64,000 nucleotides of DNA from UBA11136 sp964482135 (GCA_964482135.1 CAYZWF010000005.1:1-64000), one strand, 5' to 3'; counted from the stretch's first letter, positions 51,147-60,942 are shown. The notes: generated by a model not told the origin, from the sequence alone. Numbers and translations are program-made.

Positions 51147-51977
51147 TCAGGCTGGCGGGCCCGCCCACCAGTAGATGCAGGTGAACAGGAACAGCCACAC
51201 CACGTCCACGAAATGCCAGTACCAGGCGGCGGCCTCGAAACCGAAGTGATGGTCGGGTTTGAAATGCCCGGCCATCCCGCGCAGGAAACAGACGATGAGG
51301 AAGATGGTGCCCATGATCACATGGGCGCCGTGAAAACCGGTGGCCATGAAGAAGGTGGAGGGATAAATGCCGTCGCTGAAGGAGAAGGCGGCGATATCGT
51401 ATTCATGGGCCTGAAGGCTGGTGAAGGTGATGCCCAAAATGATGGTCAGCGCCAGACCAAGCATGAAATGCTTGCGGTTGTCCTCGCGCAGGGCATGGTG
51501 AGCCCAGGTCACGGTGACGCCGGAGCTGAGCAGGATGACGGTGTTGAGGAAGGGAATTCCCCAGGGATCGAAGAGCTTGCCCTGCATATCCACCGGCGGC
51601 CAGACCCCGCCCAGAACCTCTTGCCGGGTTACCAGCTCGGGGCTGTTGGCGCCGGGAAAGAAGGCGACGTCGAAGAAAGCCCAGAACCAGGCCACGAAGA
51701 ACATCACTTCCGAGGCGATGAACAGCGCCATGCCGTAACGCAGGCCGATCTGGACAACCGGCGAGTGGTGACCTTCATGTTCGCCCTCGCGGATGACATC
51801 ACGCCACCAGGCGGCCACCACCAGCAGCAGCAGGGCGGAGCCCAGATAGAAAAGGGAATCGCCCTCGCCATGCATGAGACTGATGAGGCCAAAGGCCGTA
51901 ATCAGTGCCGTAACACCGGTGGCGAAAGGCCACGGGCTGGGATCAACCAGATGATACGAATGTTTTGCAGAGCTCAT
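51147..51977 (-). CDS. ctaE: Cytochrome c oxidase subunit III
   Basis: A 276-residue, seven-helix subunit III of aa3 oxidase. Sequence such as HSYHLVDPSPWPFATG at the N-terminus and HEYDIAAFSFSDGIYPSTFFMATGFHGAHVIMGTIFL near the middle are typical. The C-terminus FVDVVWLFLFTCIYWW matches the family end. It follows ctaG on the minus strand. Confidence 0.97.
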   Translation of the reverse strand: MSSAKHSYHLVDPSPWPFATGVTALITAFGLISLMHGEGDSLFYLGSALLLLVVAAWWRDVIREGEHEGHHSPVVQIGLRYGMALFIASEVMFFVAWFWAFFDVAFFPGANSPELVTRQEVLGGVWPPVDMQGKLFDPWGIPFLNTVILLSSGVTVTWAHHALREDNRKHFMLGLALTIILGITFTSLQAHEYDIAAFSFSDGIYPSTFFMATGFHGAHVIMGTIFLIVCFLRGMAGHFKPDHHFGFEAAAWYWHFVDVVWLFLFTCIYWWAGPPA

Positions 51978-52021
51978 TCTTCTTACTCTCTTTTGCTAAT
52001 AAAAATAAAAAACAAGGCCTC

Positions 52022-52672
52022 TTACCCCCCGCTTGAATCCCCCAGCAAGGCGGTGCTTTCCTCCTCCGCGCCGTCGGCGGCAAAGAAGGTATAGGAAAGG
52101 GTGATGGTCTTGACCTCACCCATGTTGTCGTCGTCCATGATCGCCGGATCGACGAAGAAACTCACCGGCATGTCCACCTGTTGCCCCGCAGCCAGGGTCT
52201 GTTCGGTGAAGCAGAAACAGTCGATCTTGTTGAAATACTTGCCCACCTTGAGCGGCGTCACGTTGAACACGGCGCTGCCGGTGACGGGCGTGGCGGAAAG
52301 GTTGCGCGCGGTGTAAAAGGCCAGCGCCGATTCCCCCACCTTGACGTCCACCGCCCTCTGCGCCGGGGCGAAACGCCACGGCAGGGTGGAGGAAACGCTG
52401 GAATCGAAGCGCACCGTTATCATGCGGGGGGGCACGGAGCCTCCAGAGTCCGTAAATTCCGGCGCGCCGGGCGCGGCAGCCGCCTGTTGCGTGGTGCCGC
52501 CATAGCCGGTGACCTGGCAGAAGAGGCGGTAGAGCGGCACCGAGGCATAGGCCAGCCCCACCATGCCGAACACCACCGCGGTGAGAATGCTTAAGAGCCT
52601 GCGGTTGCGGCGCCGCAGATCATCCCCCCGTGCAGATGTGGGTGCAGATGTGGGTGCGGGCATGGCGGTCAT
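52022..52672 (-). CDS. ctaG: Cytochrome c oxidase assembly protein CtaG (Cox11)
   Basis: Periplasmic copper chaperone for the CuB site of subunit I. One N-terminal membrane helix is followed by a beta-sandwich domain with the copper motif KIDCFCFTEQTL (CFCF) and the conserved VDMPVSFFVDP. Length 216. Its N-terminus contains a tandem APTS repeat encoded by a 12-base duplication (about 52630-52655). The start overlaps the stop of the preceding small gene (ATGA). Confidence 0.95.
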   Translation of the reverse strand: MTAMPAPTSAPTSARGDDLRRRNRRLLSILTAVVFGMVGLAYASVPLYRLFCQVTGYGGTTQQAAAAPGAPEFTDSGGSVPPRMITVRFDSSVSSTLPWRFAPAQRAVDVKVGESALAFYTARNLSATPVTGSAVFNVTPLKVGKYFNKIDCFCFTEQTLAAGQQVDMPVSFFVDPAIMDDDNMGEVKTITLSYTFFAADGAEEESTALLGDSSGG

Positions 52673-52839
52673 GACGGCCCTCCCATGCGCACGATGGTGA
52701 TGAGATAGAACAGCGCCACCAGGGCAAGCAGCACGCCGCCCAGGGCCAGGTTGCGGCTGCGCTGGCGTTTGTGCAGGGCGTCCATGCCGGACTCCCCGCT
52801 CACGACGCTGTCCTTGGTCACGACGCTGTCCTTGGTCAT
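52669..52839 (-). CDS. Small CoxF-like single-helix protein of the oxidase operon
   Basis: A 56-residue protein overlapping ctaB (4 bases) and ctaG (4 bases). It has a basic segment (HKRQRSRN) and one membrane helix (LALGGVLLALVALFYLITIV) ending in RMGGPS. Such a small gene is usual between ctaB and ctaG in alphaproteobacteria. The N-terminus holds a TKDSVV repeat encoded by an 18-base tandem duplication; the second Met (residue 19) may be the original start. Confidence 0.8.
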   Translation of the reverse strand: MTKDSVVTKDSVVSGESGMDALHKRQRSRNLALGGVLLALVALFYLITIVRMGGPS

Positions 52840-53786
52840 GCCGGAATCCCCATGCCGGCGGCCGCGTCGGCTAGCATGGCGACGAACAGCAGGAACAGAT
52901 AGAGGATGGAATAGCCGAACAGGGCCTTGGCGGCGGCATCGGACTTGGCGGCCCAGAGCCGCAGCGCCAGCCCCAGGAACCCTCCCCCCAGAACCAGTGC
53001 AACGATCGCATAGGCCATCCCCGCCACGCCGAGCCAGCACGGAACCAGGGTCACGGGAATCAGCAGAACCGTGTAGAGCAGGATCAGCTTGCGGGTTTCG
53101 CGCGCGCCCGCCACCACCGGCATCATGGGCACGCCGACGCGGGCGTAATCGCCGCAACGATACAGCGAGAGCGCCCAGAAATGGGCCGGCGTCCACACGA
53201 AGATAATGGCGAACAGGGCCAGCGAGGCCAACGACACGTCGCCGCTGACGGCGGCCCAGCCGATCATCGGCGGAAACGCCCCCGACGCGCCGCCGATGAC
53301 AATGTTCTGCGGCGTCCGGCGTTTCAGCCAGATGGTATAGACGAATACATAGAAACAGATGGTCAGCGCCAACAGCGCGGCGGCCACATAGTTCACCGCC
53401 AGACCCATCACGCTCACCGCCGCCACCGACAACACCACCCCGAAACCAAGTGCATCCGCCGGGTCCATGCGGCCCGCCGGCAACGGCCGGTTGCGGGTAC
53501 GCTTCATGCCGGCATCGATATCGCGGTCGTACCACATGTTGATGGCGCCCGAGGCCCCCGCCGCCACGGCGATACATAAGATAGCCACCGCCGCCAGCAG
53601 GGGATGGATATGGCCCGGAGCCAGCATCATGCCGGCAAATCCGGTAAACACCACCAGCGACATCACCCGTGGTTTCAACAGGGCGATGAAATCCGTCACC
53701 GCGGGACTGGCGGAGCCGTCACCCGAAACATCAGACGGCACAGCCCCCGAAGAGACGTGATTGAGGTCAATGGAGGTAGAAGCCAT
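52836..53786 (-). CDS. ctaB: Protohaem IX farnesyltransferase (haem O synthase)
   Basis: UbiA-family prenyltransferase that makes haem O, the precursor of haem a. Nine hydrophobic segments are visible. The Asp-rich NMWYDRDIDAGMKRTRNRPLP (DxxxD) and the second acidic region FVWTPAHFWALSLYRCGDYAR are present. Length 316. It lies between ctaD and the CoxF-like gene. Confidence 0.96.
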   Translation of the reverse strand: MASTSIDLNHVSSGAVPSDVSGDGSASPAVTDFIALLKPRVMSLVVFTGFAGMMLAPGHIHPLLAAVAILCIAVAAGASGAINMWYDRDIDAGMKRTRNRPLPAGRMDPADALGFGVVLSVAAVSVMGLAVNYVAAALLALTICFYVFVYTIWLKRRTPQNIVIGGASGAFPPMIGWAAVSGDVSLASLALFAIIFVWTPAHFWALSLYRCGDYARVGVPMMPVVAGARETRKLILLYTVLLIPVTLVPCWLGVAGMAYAIVALVLGGGFLGLALRLWAAKSDAAAKALFGYSILYLFLLFVAMLADAAAGMGIPA

Positions 53787-53831
53787 TTATAGCCTCCATC
53801 CGTTACGCATAAATCCCACCCTCCTGAAAAA

Positions 53832-55394
53832 CTACACTTTCGGCAATTCTTCGTAGGTATGGAAGGGTGGCGGTGAACTGAGCTTCCATTCCAGGGTATC
53901 GGCACCCACACCCCACGGATTATCCGCCGCCTTCTCGCCCGACGCAAAGGTCTTGTAGACGATGTAGAGGAAGAGAACCGCACCCACGATCGAGAGATAG
54001 GATCCGTAGGTGGAAATCTCGTTCCAGCCGACATAGGCGTCCGGATAGTCGGGAATACGCCGCGGCATGCCGGCAAGACCCGAGAAATGCATGGGGAAGA
54101 AGGTGAGGTTGACACCGACGAACATGATCCAGAACTGGAGCTTGCCCAGGCTTTCCGAATACTGGCGTCCCGACATCTTGCCGATCCAGTAGAAAAAGCC
54201 CGCGAACATGGCGAACAGGGCGCCCATGGACATGGTGTAGTGGAAGTGGCCAACCACGTAATAGGTATCCTGAAGCGCGATGTCCACACCGGCATTGGCC
54301 AGCACCACGCCGGTGACGCCGCCCAGCGTAAACAGGAAGATCATCCCCAGCGCGAACAGCATGGGCGTGGGGAAGGTCAGAGACCCGCCCCACATGGTGG
54401 CTATCCAGCTGAATATCTTGATCCCCGTGGGCACCGCGATGACCATGGTGGCGGCCACGAAATAGGCCCGCGTATCCACGTCCATCCCCACCGTATACAT
54501 GTGGTGGGCCCAGACGATGAAGCCGACGAAGCCGATGGCCACCATGGCGTAGGCCATGCCGAGATAGCCGAAGACGGGCTTCTTCGAGAAGGTGGAGATC
54601 ACCTGGCTGACGATACCGAAACCCGGGATGATCAGGATATAGACCTCGGGGTGGGCGAAGAACCAGAACAGATGCTGCCACAGAAGAGGATCGCCGCCGC
54701 CCTCGGGTGAATAGAAGGTGGTGCCGAAATTACGGTCGGTGAGCAGCATGGTGATGCCGCCCGCCAGAACCGGCAAGGAGAGCAGTAGCAGGAACGAAGT
54801 CACCAGAACCGCCCAGCAGAACAGCGGCATCTTGTGCAGGGTCATGCCCGGCGCCCGCATGTTGAAGATGGTGGCGATGAAGTTGATGGCGCCCAGGATC
54901 GACGAGGCGCCCGCCAGATGCAGGGACAGAATCGCCAGGTCAACCGCCTTGCCGGGATGTCCGTAAGTGCTCAAGGGGGCGTAAACGGTCCAGCCCGTGC
55001 CGGCGCCGCCATCGGTAAAGGCCGAGGTCACCAGCAGGATAAGCGCCGGCGGCAGCAGCCAGAAGCTGACATTGTTCATGCGCGGGAAGGCCATGTCCGG
55101 CGCCCCGATCATCAACGGCACCATCCAGTTGCCGAAACCGCCCATCATGGCCGGCATGACCATGAAGAACACCATGACGAAGCCATGGGCCGTCACCACC
55201 ACGTTGAAGAACTGGTAGTCGTCGCCGAAGACCTGCATGCCGGGCTCGGCGAGCTCCATGCGAAGAAGCAGGGAGAAGACCGCGCCAACAACACCGCCGA
55301 TAACGGCGAGAATAAGGTACATCGTGCCGATGTCCTTGTGGTTGGTGGAATAGAGCCACCGCTTGATGCCGGTGGGATTATCGTGAGTGCTCAT
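53832..55394 (-). CDS. ctaD: Cytochrome c oxidase subunit I
   Basis: Catalytic subunit of aa3 oxidase with haem a, haem a3 and CuB. Twelve membrane helices. The haem-copper motifs are in HGFVMVFFMVMPAMMGG, WAVLVTSFLLLLSLPVLAGG, WFFAHPEVYILIIPGFG with the His-Tyr cross-link pair, AHHMYTVGMD and VVGHFHYTMSMGALFA. Length 520. It starts after ctaC on the minus strand. This is an A-type enzyme by the motifs. Confidence 0.98.
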   Translation of the reverse strand: MSTHDNPTGIKRWLYSTNHKDIGTMYLILAVIGGVVGAVFSLLLRMELAEPGMQVFGDDYQFFNVVVTAHGFVMVFFMVMPAMMGGFGNWMVPLMIGAPDMAFPRMNNVSFWLLPPALILLVTSAFTDGGAGTGWTVYAPLSTYGHPGKAVDLAILSLHLAGASSILGAINFIATIFNMRAPGMTLHKMPLFCWAVLVTSFLLLLSLPVLAGGITMLLTDRNFGTTFYSPEGGGDPLLWQHLFWFFAHPEVYILIIPGFGIVSQVISTFSKKPVFGYLGMAYAMVAIGFVGFIVWAHHMYTVGMDVDTRAYFVAATMVIAVPTGIKIFSWIATMWGGSLTFPTPMLFALGMIFLFTLGGVTGVVLANAGVDIALQDTYYVVGHFHYTMSMGALFAMFAGFFYWIGKMSGRQYSESLGKLQFWIMFVGVNLTFFPMHFSGLAGMPRRIPDYPDAYVGWNEISTYGSYLSIVGAVLFLYIVYKTFASGEKAADNPWGVGADTLEWKLSSPPPFHTYEELPKV

Positions 55395-55416
55395 AATTTA
55401 AAACTCTCGCTTTGGC

Positions 55417-56295
55417 CTATTGCTGGGCTTGGTTTTGTACAGTGTTCTGGGCAACGCGGACGGACTCGTTGCCGTCATTGCGCGCGAATTCTTCCTGGGC
55501 GGTCGTGACCCAGGCGTCGAAGGCCTCTTTCGAGACCGCCTTGATGGCGATGGGCATGAAGGCGTGACCGGTGCCGCAAAGCTCCGAACACTGGCCGTAG
55601 TACCAGCCCTCTTGCGTAATCTTGAGCCAGGTCTCGTTGAGACGGCCGGGAATGGCGTCGGTCTTGACGCCGAGCGCGGGCATGGCCCAGCTGTGAATGA
55701 CCCCGGCGGGAGGCGCGGCCAGAAGCACGCGCACGGTGGTGTCCACCGGCAGCACCACGGGATTGTCCACGCCGAGCAAGCGGGGATGCCCGTCCAGCTC
55801 GTCCTCCTCAAGCATGATGCTGTCGAAGGTAAAGTTGCCGTTATCGGGATATTCGTAGGTCCAGTACCACTGTTCGCCGATGGCCTTGATGGTCATCTCG
55901 GCGTCGGCCGCGCGGTCCTCGAAATAAAGCAGCTTGAAGGAGGGAATGGCGATGGTCACCAGGATAAGAATGGGGACCACCGTCCACGCCACCTCAAGAG
56001 CGGTGTTGTGTGTCACCTTCGAGGGCACCGGGTTGTTCGATTCCTTGAAGCGCGTGATCACATAGAGCAGCAGCACGGTGACGAAAATGGAGATGACGGT
56101 GATGATGACGAGAAGCATGTCGTGAAAATCGGTAATGCTCTCCATCACCGGAGAGGCCGCGGCCTGAAGACCCATCTGCCAATCCACCGGCTGGCCGGTA
56201 TGGACGGCGCCTGCGTGTTCGGCCAAGGCGGAAAAGGCGCTTATGCCCGTGAAGAAAACGGCCGCAATGGCGGCGCATACAGCATTCAGAAACAT
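55417..56295 (-). CDS. ctaC: Cytochrome c oxidase subunit II
   Basis: Carries the binuclear CuA site that accepts electrons from cytochrome c. A signal peptide and two membrane helices precede the cupredoxin domain. The CuA motif is CSELCGTGHAFMPI, with the aromatic WYWTYEYPD electron-entry region upstream. Length 292. It is the first gene of the cta run, with a 566-base upstream region. Confidence 0.98.
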   Translation of the reverse strand: MFLNAVCAAIAAVFFTGISAFSALAEHAGAVHTGQPVDWQMGLQAAASPVMESITDFHDMLLVIITVISIFVTVLLLYVITRFKESNNPVPSKVTHNTALEVAWTVVPILILVTIAIPSFKLLYFEDRAADAEMTIKAIGEQWYWTYEYPDNGNFTFDSIMLEEDELDGHPRLLGVDNPVVLPVDTTVRVLLAAPPAGVIHSWAMPALGVKTDAIPGRLNETWLKITQEGWYYGQCSELCGTGHAFMPIAIKAVSKEAFDAWVTTAQEEFARNDGNESVRVAQNTVQNQAQQ

Positions 56296-56861
56296 TGTGT
56301 CCTGTCCTGTCTCGAAACCAAAAAAATATATGGAGTGACAAAAATAGCCAACCCCCCCACTGCGCCCGGTTCATTAGCCCCAAGATATACCTTACCCAAG
56401 GGGTGGTCACATTCAAATCCCAGAATCCGATGGGGGCTTGTCGAAAGCCTCCCGCGACGAAACAAGAATGCAACCAAACAGCAGACGCGTCGGGCACAAT
56501 ACACAGTGCGGCGGTGCGGCTCAAGCCTAAGAATCACTCCGTCGCCGACTTTAAAAATATGGTTCGGAGAGGCTGAAAGAGGCGGAAAACTCACGTTTTT
56601 AATTTATAAATTTTATAAGAAAAAGAATTACTGTAACCATGATGTAACTAAAGGATAAGCACGGATGTCACCAAGGCGTAACTCACATCCAGGGTAATTT
56701 TTTGCCCCGCATCGGTACCGCAGCCGTCCTCTTTTTTTGCTGTGCGCCGGGGCCACCCCTCCCCATCTTGAAGAAAGGCGCGGAACGCGCTACCCCTCAC
56801 CGGAGGTTTTTCCTCCCGCCGCCATCCAATCGAAAAAGCCAATGGAGAAAGTTAAAAAAAG
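56296..56861. promoter_or_regulatory. Divergent intergenic region ctaC / tldD
   Basis: 566 bases with no credible gene. It should contain the promoters of the cta run (minus) and tldD (plus). An AT-rich tract TTTTTAATTTATAAATTTTA lies around 56595-56615. I found no clear FNR, RegA or sigma-32 consensus by eye. The tldD ATG is preceded by GGAGAAAG. Confidence 0.45.
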
Positions 56862-58295
56862 ATGAGCGATCTCGCCACCACCGACACGCTGTTCTTCGAG
56901 CGCACCGGCCTCGACCGGGAAGGCGCCGAATCCCGGGTCAATGATGCCCTGGCGGGCTGTGATGACGGCGAGCTGTTCCTTGAATACTGTCAGACCGAAA
57001 GCCTCAACTTCGACGATGGACGGCTGAAGACGGCCAGTTTCGACACCTCCCAGGGATTTGGCCTGCGCGCAGTCAGCGGCGAGACCACCGGCTATGCCCA
57101 TGCCAGCGAATTGAGCGAGGCGGCATTGAAGCGCGCGGGCGAGACGGTGAAAACGGTCATCACCGGAAGCAAGGCGGCAACCGAGGCCGCGCCCCAGTCC
57201 ACCAACCGCCATCTTTACGACGACACCAACCCGCTGGGCGAGGGCGAGTTCGCCGACAAGGTATCGCTGCTTTCCGAGATGGACGCCTATGCCCGCGACC
57301 GCGACCCCCGGGTGCGCCAGGTCTCGGCCTCGCTCTCGGGACAATGGCAGGCGGTGCAGATCATCCGCCCCGGCGGCGAGCGGGTCTGTGACGTGCGCCC
57401 GCTGGTACGGCTCAACGTGACGGTCACGGCCGCCGAGGGCGAACGCATGGAACAGGGCACCTATGGCAGCGGCGGCCGCGCCGGTTATGGCCAGTGGCTC
57501 AAGCCCGAGACCTGGAAGGCTTCCGTGGACGAAGCCCTGCGCCAAGCCCTGGTAAATCTGGAATCGGTGGCCACCCCGGCCGGTGAAATGACCGTGGTGC
57601 TGGGGCCGGGCTGGCCGGGAATCCTGTTACACGAGGCCGTGGGCCACGGGCTGGAAGGCGATTTCAACCGCAAGAACACCTCGGCTTTTTCCGGGCTGGT
57701 GGGTCAACGGGTGGCCGCGCCCGGCGTCACCGTGGTCGATGACGGCACCCTGGAAAACCTGCGCGGATCGGTAACCATCGACGACGAAGGCACGCCGCCA
57801 CAACGCACGATGCTGATCGAGGATGGCATCCTGACGGGCTATATGTTCGACCGCATGAACGCCCGCCTCATGGACGCCCAGCCCACCGGCAACGGCCGCC
57901 GCCAGTCCTACGCCCACGCCCCCATGCCGCGCATGACCAACACCTATATGCTGGGCGGCGGCCATGCGCAGGAGGAGATCATCGCCTCGGTGAAGAAGGG
58001 CCTCTATGCCGTCAGTTTCAGCGGCGGCTCGGTGGACATCACCAGCGGTAAGTTCGTGTTCTCGGCCTCGGAGGCCTATCTCATCGAGGACGGCAAGATA
58101 GGCGCGCCGGTAAAAGGAGCCACCCTGATCGGCAACGGGCCGGATGTTTTGACCAAGGTCTCCATGATCGGCGACGACATGGCGCTGGACCCCGGTATCG
58201 GCACCTGCGGCAAGGACGGCCAGCACGTGCCCGTGGGCGTGGGCCAGCCCACATTGAAGATCGACGGCCTCACCGTGGGCGGCACCGAAGGGTAA
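56862..58295 (+). CDS. tldD: Metalloprotease TldD
   Basis: TldD/PmbA-family zinc protease that works with TldE(PmbA) to mature peptides such as microcin B17 and degrade CcdA. The HExxxH motif is in LLHEAVGHGLEGDFNRK. The C-terminus GIGTCGKDGQHVPVGVGQP is typical of TldD. Length 477. The start GTG/ATG choice is settled by the ribosome site GGAGAAAG. pmbA is not in the window. TldD can cleave RiPP leaders, but no link with the Nif11 precursor is shown. Confidence 0.96.
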   Translation: MSDLATTDTLFFERTGLDREGAESRVNDALAGCDDGELFLEYCQTESLNFDDGRLKTASFDTSQGFGLRAVSGETTGYAHASELSEAALKRAGETVKTVITGSKAATEAAPQSTNRHLYDDTNPLGEGEFADKVSLLSEMDAYARDRDPRVRQVSASLSGQWQAVQIIRPGGERVCDVRPLVRLNVTVTAAEGERMEQGTYGSGGRAGYGQWLKPETWKASVDEALRQALVNLESVATPAGEMTVVLGPGWPGILLHEAVGHGLEGDFNRKNTSAFSGLVGQRVAAPGVTVVDDGTLENLRGSVTIDDEGTPPQRTMLIEDGILTGYMFDRMNARLMDAQPTGNGRRQSYAHAPMPRMTNTYMLGGGHAQEEIIASVKKGLYAVSFSGGSVDITSGKFVFSASEAYLIEDGKIGAPVKGATLIGNGPDVLTKVSMIGDDMALDPGIGTCGKDGQHVPVGVGQPTLKIDGLTVGGTEG

Positions 58296-58318
58296 GGGGC
58301 GAATTCGGGGGGATAAAC

Positions 58319-58342
58319 GCCCAGATAAATGCCCAGATAAAT
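58319..58342. repeat. Tandem 12-base repeat GCCCAGATAAAT (2 copies plus remnant)
   Basis: Two perfect copies (58319-58330 and 58331-58342), followed by a degenerate unit, lie in the 149-base gap between tldD and the molybdoenzyme gene. Function unknown; replication slippage explains it. Confidence 0.85.
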
Positions 58343-58444
58343 ACCCAAACAACCGGGGGGCGATGGACCCCCGTCATCGCGGGCCTTAAGGTGGGTCCAA
58401 CAAGATTTTTATTCTTTCTAATTTTTCCTGGGGAGGGAAAAACA

Positions 58445-60586
58445 ATGCCTGATGGTACTACCGCAACAACCGCGTTTGGGGCCTGTCCCCATGACTGTCC
58501 CGACACCTGCGCCATGCTGTTCGATATCGAGGATGGAAAAGTCACCGGCGTAAGTGGCAGCAGAGAACACCCCATGACCAACGGCAGTCTCTGCGTCAAG
58601 CTGAAGGATTATGAAAAACGCATGTATCATCCCGATCGCCTGTTGCATCCCATGCGCCGTACCGGGCCCAAGGGCAGCAAGCAGTTCGAACGCATTACCT
58701 GGGATGAGGCGCTGGATGAAATCGCCGGCAAATGGAAGGCCATCATAGAAGAGCATGGGCCCCAGGCCATCGTGCCCTATAGCTATCTGGGCCATCAGGG
58801 ACTGGTTCACGGCCTCAATGGCGGCGACGCCTTCTTTAACAGACTGGGCGCCACGGTATGTGAACGCACCTTTTGCGGCGAAGGCTCCTGTACTGCCTGG
58901 TTGACCACGGTTGGCCCCACCGCGGGTCTCGACGTGGAGAGTTATATCCACTCGAAATATATCGTCATCTGGGCCTGTAACAGCGTCAGCACCAACCTGC
59001 ATCACTGGGCCATTATCCAGGATGCCAGAAAAAAAGGCGCCAAGGTGGTGGTTATCGATGCCTATAAATCACGCACCGCCAAAGAAGCCGATTGGCATAT
59101 TTGTCCAAAACCCGGAACCGACGGCGCTCTGGCCATGGCCCTCATCAACAGCATTATCGAACAGGGTCTGGTGGATAAGGAATACGTGGATAATTACACC
59201 GTCGGTTATGAGGAACTGGCGGAGCGCGCCAAGGATCGCACCCCGGAATGGGCATCAGAGATTACCGGCGTCGCCGCCGAGGACATCCGCCAGCTGGCCA
59301 AGGATCTGGCCACCGAGCAACCCGCCGCCATCCGCATGGGCGTGGCGCTGGAACGCCATTTCGGTGGCGGTCAAACCATCCGTGTGGTGACCTGTATCCC
59401 GGGACTGACCGGCGCATGGCGGCATATCGGCGGGGGAGTTACACAATTTCCGGTTTGGGAACATCCCTACAAATTCGATGTGATATCTCGACCGGATCTT
59501 ATTCCCGAAGGCACGCGGGTCATTAACGCCCTGCAGATAGGCCGCGCGCTGACCGGTGAAATGGATCTCGATATTCCCATCAAATCGATGATGTTCTGGA
59601 ATGCAAATCCGGTCACCCAGGCGCCGGAAACGGACAAGATCGTCGAAGGCTTGATGAATGAAGATATGTTCACGGTCTGCGCCGAGCATTTCATCAGCGA
59701 TACCGCGTCTTACGCGGATATCCTTTTGCCCGCCTCCATGGGCGCCGAGATGGAAGATATGGTCCTGTCGTGGGGTCACTTGTATCTCACCTATAACGCC
59801 AAGAGCGTTGAGTCCCCCGGAGAAGCCATACCCAACAATGAAATCTTCCAGCGTCTGGCCGCGCGCATGGGCTTTGAAGACGAACAGTTCAAATGGTCGG
59901 ATTCCCAATGTCTGGAAAACTATGTTGATTGGGAGTCGCCCGCATGTGACGGCATCGATCTCGATTATATGCGTGAGAACGGTTTTGCCCGTTTGACCGT
60001 GGGAACCCCGGACGACCGTTGTCCCCATAAGGAAGGCAACTTCCCGACCCCATCCGGCAAATGTGAATTCAAGCTGGATGGCGCGGTTAACTTCGTCGCC
60101 GGACCCTTCCGTCAAATGTATGAGGGGTTTCAACCGGGTGAACCGCTGGATGACCTGCCCGATTATGTTCCCTCGAGGGAAACGCCGGAAACCAACCCGG
60201 AACTGGCGAAGAAATACCCCTTGAATATTGTCTCACCCAAGAGCCACGGTTTCTTGAATTCCTGTTACGCCAATATGGATCACAAGATTAAAGGCCAGGG
60301 CGAACAATTCGTTTTGATTAACGCGGCGGACGCAGACCCCAGAGGCATAAAAGAGGGCGATAAAGTTCGCGTCTTTAATGACCGCGGCGGTTTTGTAGGT
60401 GATGCCAAGGTCACCGACGACGTCAATGCGGGGGTTATCGTCGCCACCCTGGGCTATTGGCGGCAATTAAACGAGGGGACGGTTAATTCCATCAGTTCCG
60501 CCGAGTTCGTCAATATGGGACATGCACCGTCCTTTTCCGACAATCTGGTGGAGGTGGGACTCACCAACCGCGGACCGGGAGACTGA
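58445..60586 (+). CDS. Molybdopterin oxidoreductase (DMSO reductase superfamily)
   Basis: A 713-residue Mo/W-bis-MGD enzyme. The N-terminal [4Fe-4S] site is C14, C18, C22 and C50 in the CPHDCPDTC and NGSLCVK motifs. Superfamily motifs include GSRE..PMTNGSLC and RLLHPMRRTG. No Tat signal is visible, so it is probably cytoplasmic. The substrate cannot be told; the closest types are annotated only as molybdopterin-dependent oxidoreductases. ATG at 58445 has GGGAGGG seven bases upstream. Base composition is visibly less GC-rich than tldD, suggesting different origin. There is no electron-transfer partner next to it. Confidence 0.88.
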   Translation: MPDGTTATTAFGACPHDCPDTCAMLFDIEDGKVTGVSGSREHPMTNGSLCVKLKDYEKRMYHPDRLLHPMRRTGPKGSKQFERITWDEALDEIAGKWKAIIEEHGPQAIVPYSYLGHQGLVHGLNGGDAFFNRLGATVCERTFCGEGSCTAWLTTVGPTAGLDVESYIHSKYIVIWACNSVSTNLHHWAIIQDARKKGAKVVVIDAYKSRTAKEADWHICPKPGTDGALAMALINSIIEQGLVDKEYVDNYTVGYEELAERAKDRTPEWASEITGVAAEDIRQLAKDLATEQPAAIRMGVALERHFGGGQTIRVVTCIPGLTGAWRHIGGGVTQFPVWEHPYKFDVISRPDLIPEGTRVINALQIGRALTGEMDLDIPIKSMMFWNANPVTQAPETDKIVEGLMNEDMFTVCAEHFISDTASYADILLPASMGAEMEDMVLSWGHLYLTYNAKSVESPGEAIPNNEIFQRLAARMGFEDEQFKWSDSQCLENYVDWESPACDGIDLDYMRENGFARLTVGTPDDRCPHKEGNFPTPSGKCEFKLDGAVNFVAGPFRQMYEGFQPGEPLDDLPDYVPSRETPETNPELAKKYPLNIVSPKSHGFLNSCYANMDHKIKGQGEQFVLINAADADPRGIKEGDKVRVFNDRGGFVGDAKVTDDVNAGVIVATLGYWRQLNEGTVNSISSAEFVNMGHAPSFSDNLVEVGLTNRGPGD

Positions 60587-60942
60587 CCCGGGGACGAGGC
60601 GGCGGCGTAAGGGTCAGGGTACGTCAGAGACTGCGGCCCTAAAAAGATAGAAAACAAACCCATGAAAAACCCCGCTGGTTCAACCGGCGGGGTTTTTTGG
60701 TGGCTCTCAACTGCCGTCATCCGTCTTCGTGGAGGGAACCGGCTCTGCTGTTCCATTTCACCCTTCCCAGTGAGAGGGATCATGATTTCCCCGCATGATT
60801 TCCTTACGGCCCCCATGAAGTTAACCTTCATCTCATATTCATGTTCTGGATTGTAATGACAGGCAACGCTTCATCTCTGAATCCACCGGGCCATCTTTCA
60901 GGAACCTTCTGTATGGCCAAAACGAGGAGAGAATAAGGAATC
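60587..60942. other. Gene-free stretch between molybdoenzyme and P460
   Basis: 356 bases with no credible gene. It holds the terminator at 60664-60698 and then the P460 upstream region. A GAGGAGAGAATAAGGA stretch at about 60924-60939 includes the P460 ribosome site (GGA seven bases before ATG 60943). I could not find an NsrR or NnrR-type operator by eye. Confidence 0.5.
60664..60698 (+). terminator. Rho-independent terminator of the molybdoenzyme gene
   Basis: AAAACCCCGC (60666-60675) pairs with GCGGGGTTTT (60687-60696), with extra pairing in the loop (TGGTT with CC), followed by TTTTTTGG. It isolates the molybdoenzyme from the P460 gene. Confidence 0.88.
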
